From: a virus | DNA: 32,798 nt | Direction: 5' to 3' (one strand) | IMG/VR virus record: IMGVR_UViG_3300030382_000678 | Span: 1 to 32,798 of that record | Shown here: piece after piece, positions 1-5,587 of the stretch | How the letters are laid out: each line of letters opens with the position of its first letter | Numbering within the stretch: the first letter of the stretch is position 1 | Position numbers and translations under genes: made by a program | The notes under the pieces: generated by a model | The model's input: only the letters and a program-made list of their open reading frames with translations | Databases searched by the model: none | What the model was told of the DNA's origin: nothing

Positions 1-312
1 TTGACACTCTATCGGGTGATGGGGAACATTCCTAGAGCATCAACACACGAAAGATAACAGTCCCTCACTGGCTGTCCATATATGAAGAAACAGATTCATC
101 CCCTATCTAAGATCGATCTTGCTTTTTTACCGAAAAAATCTGAGGGGTTTATCGCTTATTTGGCGGAGAGGCTGCACCCCCCATGGCCTTTCTATATGAA
201 TGAGGCAGGGGGTACCCCACTACTCCACGCAATCTTTGACAATCGGGGGGCGTTCTGTAATGAATTTATGCAGTCAGGGGGCGGGGTCTGACTGTTTCTT
301 TTTAGCCGCCCA

Positions 313-341
313 TTGTCAAAAGACTCTCGAGGGACTATGAT
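313..341 (+). promoter_or_regulatory. Sigma70-type early promoter
   Basis: TTGTCA at 313-318 and TATGAT at 336-341 each match the bacterial consensus at five of six bases and are separated by exactly 17 bases. Transcription would start near 348, giving a leader of about 120 bases before the first confident early gene at 467. Host RNA polymerase reading early genes from the left end, including the phage RNA polymerase gene, is the T7 pattern. The call rests on sequence match only. Confidence 0.6.
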
Positions 342-425
342 AGATATATGGACGGAATCCATCGGGACTGGCAAGTCTTTTACGGGATCGTCTCTCTTCA
401 CTGGTAGCCCCAGGTCGTAAAGAAA

Positions 426-466
426 GAGGAGTCGCACTCCTCGCAGAACCTAGACAACCCACCACC
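426..466 (+). promoter_or_regulatory. Leader hairpin and ACCCACCACC motif before first early gene
   Basis: GAGGA (426-430) pairs with TCCTC (438-442) around a seven-base loop, GTCGCAC. It is followed by ACAACCCACCACC at 454-466, which touches the ATG at 467. There is no Shine-Dalgarno sequence. The layout (short hairpin, then CCCACCAC, then start codon) recurs in expanded form before the next two genes, so this looks like the first member of a family of early-gene leaders. Function is unknown; RNA processing or translation initiation are possibilities. Confidence 0.4.
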
Positions 467-694
467 ATGAACAAGAAGGTATCTTCCACCGTCTTACTTG
501 CACTCGTCTACGAGGCTTATAAGCACGATCCAGAGGGTTTCGTTGATGACCTACGAATCATCGTAGAGAACGAAGAAAGTCTCTTGGATTTTGCCAAGCA
601 AGCTATTGAAATGATCGAGATGGAAGACGACGAAGGAGAGATCGAATACGAGGAGGAACTAAAGAAAGTTCCAGCCTTGTTAGCTAATCGGTAA
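467..694 (+). CDS. Small acidic early protein, function unknown
   Basis: A 75-residue protein that I do not recognise. It is strongly acidic, with about 20 Asp/Glu against 8 Lys/Arg, and has an acidic cluster around residues 50-65. It is the first confident gene after the early promoter, the position occupied in T7 by gene 0.3, whose product Ocr is an acidic DNA mimic that blocks restriction enzymes. Position and charge make an anti-defence or host-takeover role possible, but there is no sequence match that I can see. The start is the ATG directly after the CCCACCACC leader; no ribosome binding site is present. The end of the gene overlaps the start of the stem-loop region at 682-744. Confidence 0.65.
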   Translation: MNKKVSSTVLLALVYEAYKHDPEGFVDDLRIIVENEESLLDFAKQAIEMIEMEDDEGEIEYEEELKKVPALLANR

Positions 695-727
695 GGCCGA
701 GAGGGCGGTTCAATTCCGCCCTTAGCT
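682..727 (+). ncRNA. tRNA T-arm-like stem-loop, copy 1
   Basis: GGGCGG (703-708) pairs with CCGCCC (716-721) around the seven-base loop TTCAATT, which fits the tRNA T-loop pattern TTCRANY. Directly after it, TTAGCT (722-727) is complementary to AGCTAA (682-687), which would stack an acceptor-like stem on the T-arm. The segment TTAGCTAATCGGTAAGGC at 680-697 also resembles a D-arm with its GG. There is no anticodon arm and the space is too short for a full tRNA, so this is tRNA-like rather than a tRNA gene. The stop codon of the preceding gene lies inside it. Confidence 0.45.
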
Positions 728-730
728 CTT

Positions 731-763
731 CCCTCGAAAGAGGGACAACCCACCACAAAGAGG
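731..763 (+). promoter_or_regulatory. GNRA hairpin, CCCACCAC motif and ribosome binding site
   Basis: CCCTC (731-735) and GAGGG (740-744) close a GAAA tetraloop. ACAACCCACCACAAAGAGG follows at 745-763, and its AAAGAGG is a plausible Shine-Dalgarno sequence six bases before the ATG at 769. The same arrangement occurs at 1126-1162. Confidence 0.5.
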
Positions 764-768
764 CCACT

Positions 769-1077
769 ATGTCACGTTTATTCGATGCTTTAGATGAAAG
801 GTTTGATGACCTTGATGAGTGCCGAGACGTTGCCCAATATGGGTGCGATATGGGGGTAACTGGTTTCATCTACTACTGGGAAACACGTAAGTTTTTCTTT
901 GAGCATGAAGATGAAATAGAAGCTTATCTCGACGGCATTTATGGGGATTCAATACTCGAAGACTTAAGCAAAAAGAATAATTCAATTAATCAACTCATCA
1001 ATGCGATGGTTTGGATAGTTGTTCAAGATCACTGCTGTTGTGCAGCTGGTAAAGCTGAAGAACTACAAGCGGTCTAG
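769..1077 (+). CDS. Small acidic phage protein, function unknown
   Basis: A 102-residue acidic protein. Its middle, with GCDMGVTGFIYYWETRKFF near residues 25-43 followed by HEDEIE, resembles a family of short phage proteins that I have seen with a G-x-D-x-G-x-x-GF-x-YY pattern and a following HxxEI. I cannot name a function for that family. The C-terminal part has a hydrophobic stretch (NAMVWIVV) and a run of three cysteines. The start is supported by the AAAGAGG site. It lies in the early region between two T-arm-like stem-loops and is probably expressed straight after infection. Confidence 0.7.
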   Translation: MSRLFDALDERFDDLDECRDVAQYGCDMGVTGFIYYWETRKFFFEHEDEIEAYLDGIYGDSILEDLSKKNNSINQLINAMVWIVVQDHCCCAAGKAEELQAV

Positions 1078-1123
1078 TTAATCCGTAAAAGCGGGGGGCC
1101 AGGTGCAAACCCTGGCCTAGCTA
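1075..1123 (+). ncRNA. tRNA T-arm-like stem-loop, copy 2
   Basis: GGCCAGG (1097-1103) pairs with CCTGGCC (1111-1117) around the seven-base loop TGCAAAC, one base away from the TTCRANY T-loop pattern. TAGCTA (1118-1123) can pair with TAGTTA (1075-1080), again giving an acceptor-like stem stacked on the T-arm. The stop codon of the preceding gene (1075-1077) is part of that stem. Spacing, flanks and downstream hairpin match the copy at 682-727, while the two T-stems differ in sequence but keep full pairing, which argues for a selected structure. No anticodon arm is present. Confidence 0.45.
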
Positions 1124-1125
1124 TT

Positions 1126-1162
1126 CCCTCTTAACTGAGGGACTAAACCCACCACAAAGGAG
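1126..1162 (+). promoter_or_regulatory. Hairpin, CCCACCAC motif and ribosome binding site
   Basis: CCCTC (1126-1130) and GAGGG (1137-1141) close a six-base loop. ACTAAACCCACCACAAAGGAG follows at 1142-1162. AAAGGAG is a strong Shine-Dalgarno sequence seven bases before the ATG at 1170. This is the same arrangement as at 731-763. Confidence 0.5.
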
Positions 1163-1169
1163 TTATCAA

Positions 1170-1418
1170 ATGACACGAAGAACTAACGCTGATTTATTAG
1201 AAGAGAACAGGGCATTGAAGAAAGCACTTGAAGAAAGGGACGCTGAACTAATTAGTTTTGCTACCTATCAAAGAGACTTTCAAAATCGCTGGGCTTTACA
1301 TGCTGATGAGTGGCACAATCTTTATTCGATTGACTGCCCTCAATACTGGGCCAACTTGATTAAATTCGCTGGCCAAGCAAAGCAAGAAGTTCTATCCCTG
1401 ATTCCTATTACCAAATGA
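1170..1418 (+). CDS. Early protein with N-terminal coiled coil, function unknown
   Basis: An 82-residue protein that I do not recognise. Residues 6-28 form a charged leucine-rich helix (ADLLEENRALKKALEERDAE) typical of a short coiled coil, so it may oligomerise. The rest is rich in aromatic residues, including two WxxL/W motifs. The start has a strong AAAGGAG ribosome binding site. Its stop overlaps the start of the following 47-residue frame as ATGA, indicating translational coupling. Confidence 0.65.
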   Translation: MTRRTNADLLEENRALKKALEERDAELISFATYQRDFQNRWALHADEWHNLYSIDCPQYWANLIKFAGQAKQEVLSLIPITK

Positions 1419-1558
1419 ATCGTTTAGTTATTCTCTCAGCCCTCGTCTTATTGACGGGGAGCTGGGCTTTTTTTTCTATCTCTAGTGGAATTAAAAAGTC
1501 ACCACTGGGCAACCAGTTGGAACAAAGACGTTTACTTATTGAGAGGCTAAGCAAATGA
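1415..1558 (+). CDS. Small single-span membrane protein
   Basis: A 47-residue frame with ATGA overlaps at both ends: its ATG overlaps the stop at 1416-1418, and its stop overlaps the ATG at 1555. Residues 4-23 (LVILSALVLLTGSWAFFSIS) form one hydrophobic span, followed by a basic tail (KK, RR, ER). The coupling on both sides and the clean membrane span support a real gene. A small early inner-membrane protein could act on the host envelope or host enzymes, but nothing shows which. It is unlikely to be the main lysis gene given its early position. A terminator-like hairpin lies inside the coding sequence at 1437-1475. Confidence 0.6.
   Translation: MNRLVILSALVLLTGSWAFFSISSGIKKSPLGNQLEQRRLLIERLSK
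1437..1475 (+). terminator. Terminator-like hairpin with eight-T tract
   Basis: CAGCCCTCGTC (1437-1447) pairs with GACGGGG-A-GCTG (1453-1464) around a TTATT loop, giving eleven pairs with one bulged A, followed by GGC and eight T (1468-1475). This has the form of an intrinsic terminator. It sits inside the 47-residue membrane protein frame and upstream of the RNA polymerase gene, so partial termination (attenuation of early transcription) is more likely than a full stop. The T tract may instead simply encode the Phe-Phe of the membrane span. Confidence 0.4.
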
Positions 1559-1803
1559 GCGCAATGAAACACTATGACCACGCACTAGAAAGCAACAAGG
1601 CTTTGTTAGTTGAGTGTTGGTCACGCATGGAGACCAGTCGCAGTGCTGAGACCCGTGAGAAGATGACTAAGATTGTAGAAAGATTGCGTTCAGAGTTGCC
1701 TAAGACTATTGTGGAAGAGTGCAGGTTATCTGCACATGACCTGATAGCAGGTATCAAAGGTAAACGCCAGACCGACTGGGAATTCAACGACTATGAAGAG
1801 TGA
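1555..1803 (+). CDS. Early helical protein, function unknown
   Basis: An 82-residue mostly helical, charged protein that I do not recognise. The start ATG overlaps the stop of the upstream membrane protein frame in an ATGA, so translation is probably coupled. A second in-frame ATG occurs at codon 4. It has no cysteine cluster or known catalytic motif. It belongs to the string of small early genes before the RNA polymerase, where T7-like phages keep host-takeover genes that vary from phage to phage. Confidence 0.65.
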   Translation: MSAMKHYDHALESNKALLVECWSRMETSRSAETREKMTKIVERLRSELPKTIVEECRLSAHDLIAGIKGKRQTDWEFNDYEE

Positions 1804-1966
1804 GGAAAAGCCAAGCCGATACGCACAGGACAGAGAGATCTTCCAATGCTATCGAGCTTGGCACTTATCTCGTTATGGAACAGAACCCAGCTCGCAGCAG
1901 ACTTTGCTCTGTTGTGACTGGGGGATTCACTTAATCAACAACCCACCACCACAAAACAATGAGTAG
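1793..1966 (+). CDS. Possible small early gene, 57 residues
   Basis: This frame begins 11 bases inside the end of the preceding gene and runs 57 codons to TAG at 1964-1966, just past the next ATG at 1959. It fills the otherwise empty space between the two neighbours. The predicted protein has two adjacent cysteines and several aromatic residues. No clear ribosome binding site is visible, and its last part is written through the CCCACCACC motif (as NNPPPQNN), so the leader function of the next gene and this tail compete for the same bases. It could be real or chance. Confidence 0.4.
   Translation: MKSEEKPSRYAQDREIFQCYRAWHLSRYGTEPSSQQTLLCCDWGIHLINNPPPQNNE
1937..1958 (+). promoter_or_regulatory. 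AACCCACCACC start-proximal motif
   Basis: AACAACCCACCACCACAAAACA lies directly before the ATG at 1959. It is the fourth occurrence of the AACCCACCAC motif before an early start codon, here without a stem-loop of the T-arm type and without a Shine-Dalgarno sequence. Confidence 0.4.
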
Positions 1967-2276
1967 TTTCAAAACCTACGATCTTAAGACTGATCCACCT
2001 AAAATTGGACAGGCTAATGATGAGGGCAAAGTATTATTCTGGAGTCGAACTATTGGGTGGCATATAGGTAATTTCCAACTGCCTTGGGATGATGATACCG
2101 CTTGGACTTATGCACCTCAACCACTGCTAGAGAAGGCAAGCCGAGAGGAATTACTTGAAGCTCAATTCAAAAAAGTGTGCGAGGAAAATGGTTGGACTAA
2201 GGAAAAAGAATGCAATGAGTTTATGCTCTTTCATTTGAAAGCTGCATACTTATTGGGTACTAATTCCATTCTCTAA
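1959..2276 (+). CDS. Early protein, function unknown
   Basis: A 105-residue protein that I do not recognise. The N-terminal half is rich in tryptophan and aromatic residues (FWSRTIGWH, LPWDDDTAW) and reads like a small beta-rich domain. The C-terminal half is helical and charged, with EELLEAQFKKVCEENGW. The ATG follows the CCCACCACC motif with no Shine-Dalgarno sequence. It lies between two short overlapping frames in the early region. Confidence 0.65.
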   Translation: MSSFKTYDLKTDPPKIGQANDEGKVLFWSRTIGWHIGNFQLPWDDDTAWTYAPQPLLEKASREELLEAQFKKVCEENGWTKEKECNEFMLFHLKAAYLLGTNSIL

Positions 2277-2282
2277 CTAACA

Positions 2283-2447
2283 ATGAATCCAAACAATCCA
2301 TTGGCAGGGGATCAGTTTATTGATCCCGCTACTGATAGAACTTTCTATTTCACAGGTGAACGATGGGTTGATATCACAAGTAAAGACTCATCCACCTGTG
2401 AGAAGGAAGAAGTACCCATCAAACTAGGACTAACTTCAAATGACTGA
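2283..2447 (+). CDS. Small protein with phage-type GxxW motif, 54 residues
   Basis: A 54-residue frame that fills the gap between the genes at 1959 and 2440 and overlaps the latter by eight bases. The N-terminal sequence (GDQFIDPATDRTFYFTGERW) resembles a short repeat common in marine phage proteins in which an asparagine or glycine turn is followed by an aromatic strand and GxxW. That resemblance and the neat overlap support a real gene. The function is unknown. No strong ribosome binding site is visible, and translation may be coupled to the gene just upstream, whose stop is six bases away. Confidence 0.5.
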   Translation: MNPNNPLAGDQFIDPATDRTFYFTGERWVDITSKDSSTCEKEEVPIKLGLTSND

Positions 2448-2622
2448 AACCACACCCAATCCAAAGCTTCAAGTTGTACTAGCACCCAAGCTATTCAAAA
2501 GGTATGACGACCTCGCCTCTGAAATGGGTATTGATCGAGCTGATCTAGCTCGTCGTGCTCTGACTGAGTGGGCAGAAGTTAATTACTTTGAGCTAATAGG
2601 AAAATGGGAGCAAGTGAATTAG
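2440..2622 (+). CDS. Putative ribbon-helix-helix DNA-binding protein
   Basis: A 60-residue protein. Residues 9-45 read as a short strand (LQVVLAPKLFKRYDDLA) followed by two helices (MGIDRADLARRALTEW), the form of a ribbon-helix-helix (Arc/CopG type) domain. Such proteins bind DNA as dimers and often repress transcription. It lies immediately before the RNA polymerase gene and overlaps its start, so a role in switching early transcription is possible but not shown. The fold assignment is by pattern only. Confidence 0.55.
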   Translation: MTETTPNPKLQVVLAPKLFKRYDDLASEMGIDRADLARRALTEWAEVNYFELIGKWEQVN

Positions 2623-4976
2623 AGCAAAGGGCTCTCGAAAGAGAGATGCTAACGCTGGGTTGTGATCGAGTCCGACTCATCACACATCAACAGCAAAAGA
2701 AAAAGATGGAGTCTCTTTCTAAATATGGAGAGGCTCTGTCTGCCTATGGTGTTGACAAAATAGTTGTCCACCTAAGGGCAGTAAGAAAAAGGATTGAGTC
2801 AGGCAAAGCAGGAGTTAGCTTTGCCCAACTACTTCCCATCACCCACTTGCCGCCACAACAGGTGGCAGCTGCAAGCATTAGAACTGTAATTGATTCCTTG
2901 AGTGCATGTCCGACACTTCACAGTGTCTCGATGGATGTAGCTGACAAGCTATGGATTGAGACCATGTTGGATAGGGCAACAACTCAAGAGCTATTCAGAT
3001 TTAAGAAGGGTCGTAGTCGTCAAGCTCACAAGATGGCTGCCATCAGAAGGATGCAGCAAACAGAGAACTGGACTCCAAGAGAGAAGATTGCATCAGGTTT
3101 ATTCCTGGTCAATCTGATAGCTAGAGAGACTGGACTCATTCAAATAGTCAGAGAAGATCTACCTCACAAAAAGCAGCGTGTCGTCAAGGCAACTGATGAG
3201 TGCATGGCATGGATCAATGACGTCAAAGAAATGCAGGAGTTAATGACTCCTAACTACCTGCCCATGTTGATACCACCTAAGCCTTGGACTTCTCCAAGTA
3301 ACGGGGGGTATTACACAAAGATGCCCTTGAAATTATTCAAGAGTAATAACGAGATCATCCAAGCAAATTGCACAGGTGATGAGCCTTGCTTTAAAGCTGC
3401 AAACATTTTTGGATCTGTTGCTTGGAGAGTACACACATGGATGTTGGAACAGGTAACACATGCCTATGACAACAACCTAGAAATTGGTTGCCTCTTACCT
3501 AGAGATGGCTGGCCTATTCCTCCTTATCCAAAGCACTTGGATGAAGAAGACTTAGGTGTACTCAAGTGGAGAAAGAATGCCAAGATTCTCCATGAAAAGA
3601 ATGATCGGACTAGGAACACACGCATAGCAAACGCAAAGATTCTTTGGGTTGCTCGCAGGTTCGAAGAGGAGGAGGAAATATTCTTTCCAACTTCTATGGA
3701 TTGGAGAGGAAGATTTTATTACCGACCTCCCTATCTAAATCCACAAGGCAATGATGTATCTAGGTCGCTGCTTCTCTTTGCTAAATCAAAACCAATTACT
3801 GAAGAGAGTCATGTTGACTGGCTGAGAATACATGGAGCTAATCTCTATGGTCTCAAGTCAGATTGGCAGACTCGCATTGATTGGGTAAAGCAAAGAGAAC
3901 AGCTCATCATTGGAGCTGGCAATGACCCTTGGTTGAACAGTGAGTTTTGGTTGAGAGCTGATAAACCTTGGAGTTTCTTAGCTTTCTGTCGTGAGTATTG
4001 CAACTTCAGTAGACAGGGATGGGGGTATGAATGTGCCCTGCCCATAATGCTCGACTGCACGTGCTCAGGTATCCAACATTTCGCAGGACTATTGAGATCA
4101 AAACAACTTGGAGCTGAGGTTAATCTCTATCCAAGTGATAGACCTCAAGATATCTATGCGACTGTCATCACCAAAGTCAATGAACATCTAAGAGATTGCA
4201 CTGATGATCGAGCTAGGAAGTGGCTGATGCTGCAACCTGATCGTTCATTAGCCAAGCCATGTGTAATGACCACTCCTTATGCAGCTAGTCGAACAGCGTT
4301 CTATTACTACGCTTATGACTGGGCACAGAAGAGAGCTAAGGACATGTATGGACATGGATCTTGGACAGTTCAGAAGGGATGTATGACAACCATGCACTTC
4401 ATGGCCAACATCCTTCATAAAGAATCAACCAAGGTGATTGCTCCAGCAGTAGAAGCCATGAATTATTTCAAGGCTATAGGTCTACGAGCTGGTAAAGAGA
4501 ACAAGCCGCTGCAATGGAGATCCCCTAGTGGATTACTAGTGCAACAGCAGTATCAGAATCAAAGAGAATCTAGGATTCGTCTTAGATATCTCTCAGATGT
4601 CTCTCTTGATATACGGACAGCAGTCGAAACCCCAGGCCTAGACAAGACTCGGATGGCTAACGCTTTAAGTGCAAACATTTTGCATAGTTTCGACTCAAGT
4701 CACATGGCAATGGCATCTATCCTTGCTAGAAAGAGAGACCCCACCACAAACATAGGAGGTGTGCATGATTGCTTTGCCACCGATCCTGCAAGCATGAGCA
4801 AGCTAAGGGATTCTGTTAGGCAGAGCTTTGCTGATCTATATCAAACAGATTGGCTTACACAAATCAAATCAAAGCTCGAATCACAACTTACAAACACCGA
4901 GGATCTACCACCTGAGCCTCAGCTTGGAGAGTTAGATCCAACTATCACAAAATCATCAACCTATTTCATCACATGA
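2604..4976 (+). CDS. 1: T7-like single-subunit RNA polymerase
   Basis: A 790-residue DNA-directed RNA polymerase of the T7 family, which transcribes the phage middle and late genes. T7 gp1 is 883 residues, so this one is shorter. All catalytic motifs are visible: DWRGR at about 366-370; motif A, D484 in DCTCSGIQHF; motif B with R547, K551 and Y559 in RSLAKPCVMTTPY; motif C, D722 in GGVHDCF. D484 and D722 correspond to the two metal-binding aspartates of T7 (D537 and D812). The start at 2604 overlaps the preceding small gene by 19 bases; a slightly later start cannot be excluded. The stop overlaps the SSB start as ATGA. Its promoter sequence was not recognised in this window. Confidence 0.97.
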   Translation: MGASELEQRALEREMLTLGCDRVRLITHQQQKKKMESLSKYGEALSAYGVDKIVVHLRAVRKRIESGKAGVSFAQLLPITHLPPQQVAAASIRTVIDSLSACPTLHSVSMDVADKLWIETMLDRATTQELFRFKKGRSRQAHKMAAIRRMQQTENWTPREKIASGLFLVNLIARETGLIQIVREDLPHKKQRVVKATDECMAWINDVKEMQELMTPNYLPMLIPPKPWTSPSNGGYYTKMPLKLFKSNNEIIQANCTGDEPCFKAANIFGSVAWRVHTWMLEQVTHAYDNNLEIGCLLPRDGWPIPPYPKHLDEEDLGVLKWRKNAKILHEKNDRTRNTRIANAKILWVARRFEEEEEIFFPTSMDWRGRFYYRPPYLNPQGNDVSRSLLLFAKSKPITEESHVDWLRIHGANLYGLKSDWQTRIDWVKQREQLIIGAGNDPWLNSEFWLRADKPWSFLAFCREYCNFSRQGWGYECALPIMLDCTCSGIQHFAGLLRSKQLGAEVNLYPSDRPQDIYATVITKVNEHLRDCTDDRARKWLMLQPDRSLAKPCVMTTPYAASRTAFYYYAYDWAQKRAKDMYGHGSWTVQKGCMTTMHFMANILHKESTKVIAPAVEAMNYFKAIGLRAGKENKPLQWRSPSGLLVQQQYQNQRESRIRLRYLSDVSLDIRTAVETPGLDKTRMANALSANILHSFDSSHMAMASILARKRDPTTNIGGVHDCFATDPASMSKLRDSVRQSFADLYQTDWLTQIKSKLESQLTNTEDLPPEPQLGELDPTITKSSTYFIT

Positions 4977-5587
4977 TTAAATCAGAAGTACTAAACCTGA
5001 CTACACCTAAATGCGGATTTGAATTTGCCTGGTTAGTAGAGGCAGATACAAAATTTGAAACGCCAGGGGTATGGAAAGTTAATTGCCTGATCCCAGCTGA
5101 TAAGGCAGCCGAAATTGAAGAGCAACTCTCTGGATTACTAGACAGATGGAAGGCTCAACTTAAAGCAGCTGAACCTGATACGAAATTCAAACTTGCCAAC
5201 ATGCCTTGGTCTTATGAAGAGCGTGATGGTAATCCAGTCTTTGTAATCAAGGCCAAGATGAGAGTCGGAGGTCTTAACAAAGACAACAAGCAATGGAGTA
5301 ATAGACCTCCTGTTTTGCAGAACTCTCAAGGTCAACCCATGACCGAGGAAGAGAAGCAAGCAGTAAGCAAGATGGGGCCTGGTACAGAAGGCCAAGTCTT
5401 CTTACGTTGCTCTGGCTACTCAGGAAACTTTGGAGTCGGTATCAAGATTCAACCTGAAGCTGCCATTATTTATAAGCATGTCGAATACTCAAAAAGTTCT
5501 ACGAGCTACGGATTTCAGGTCGAAGAATCCACGAGCGAACCTGCCGCTTGTACGCCAACAAACGTATCGTCGGGGGACGAGTTCTAA
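4973..5587 (+). CDS. 2.5: Single-stranded DNA-binding protein, gp2.5-like
   Basis: A 204-residue protein in the position of T7 gene 2.5. The family coats single-stranded DNA at the fork and contacts the helicase and the polymerase through an acidic C-terminal tail ending in phenylalanine. Here the protein ends in GDEF, which keeps the terminal Phe, but the tail is much less acidic than in T7. That is notable because no phage DNA polymerase is present as a partner. The N-terminal part (LTTPKCGFEFAWLVEADTKF) and the LANMPW segment fit the phage OB-fold SSB family. Its last 110 bases also encode the start of endonuclease I in another frame. Confidence 0.88.
   Translation: MIKSEVLNLTTPKCGFEFAWLVEADTKFETPGVWKVNCLIPADKAAEIEEQLSGLLDRWKAQLKAAEPDTKFKLANMPWSYEERDGNPVFVIKAKMRVGGLNKDNKQWSNRPPVLQNSQGQPMTEEEKQAVSKMGPGTEGQVFLRCSGYSGNFGVGIKIQPEAAIIYKHVEYSKSSTSYGFQVEESTSEPAACTPTNVSSGDEF

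Larger units (their letters stand above)
1..466. other. Left-end non-coding leader with G/C tracts
   Basis: This stretch has no convincing gene. It holds runs of six C at 177-182, five G at 208-212 running into TACCCC, six G at 245-250, and five plus four G at 277-286. A TTTTTTACCGAAAAAA hairpin lies near 122-138, and GGGCGG at 279-284 can pair with CCGCCC at 306-311. In T7 the left end carries the terminal repeat and the host-polymerase promoters, and this position fits that role. Only one copy of the end is in the window, so a terminal repeat cannot be shown. A 69-codon frame at 82-291 exists but has no ribosome binding site and runs through the G tracts. Confidence 0.5.

Noticed and set aside
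1-30. TTGACA at the very start as a promoter
   Set aside because: No acceptable -10 box lies 16-18 bases downstream (GAACAT or AACATT only).
236-261. TTGACA with TGTAAT as a promoter
   Set aside because: The boxes are good but the spacing is only 14 bases, and it lies inside the G-rich region. Kept only as a weak possibility.
82-291. A 69-codon + strand frame in the left end
   Set aside because: No ribosome binding site, runs through G and C tracts with an odd composition, and lies upstream of the best early promoter. Not supported as a gene.
656-727. A complete tRNA gene around the T-arm-like hairpin
   Set aside because: A D-arm-like segment and T-arm are present, but no anticodon arm fits and the acceptor pairing leaves only about 15 bases before the T-arm. 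The alternative upstream acceptor AACTAAA pairs imperfectly.
1142-1162. A phage RNA polymerase promoter resembling T3 (AACCCTCACTAAAGGG)
   Set aside because: AACCCACCACAAAGGAG looks similar, but the AAAGGAG part is better explained as a ribosome binding site. The motif is absent before the capsid gene, where a phage promoter is most expected, and transcripts would start almost at the ATG.
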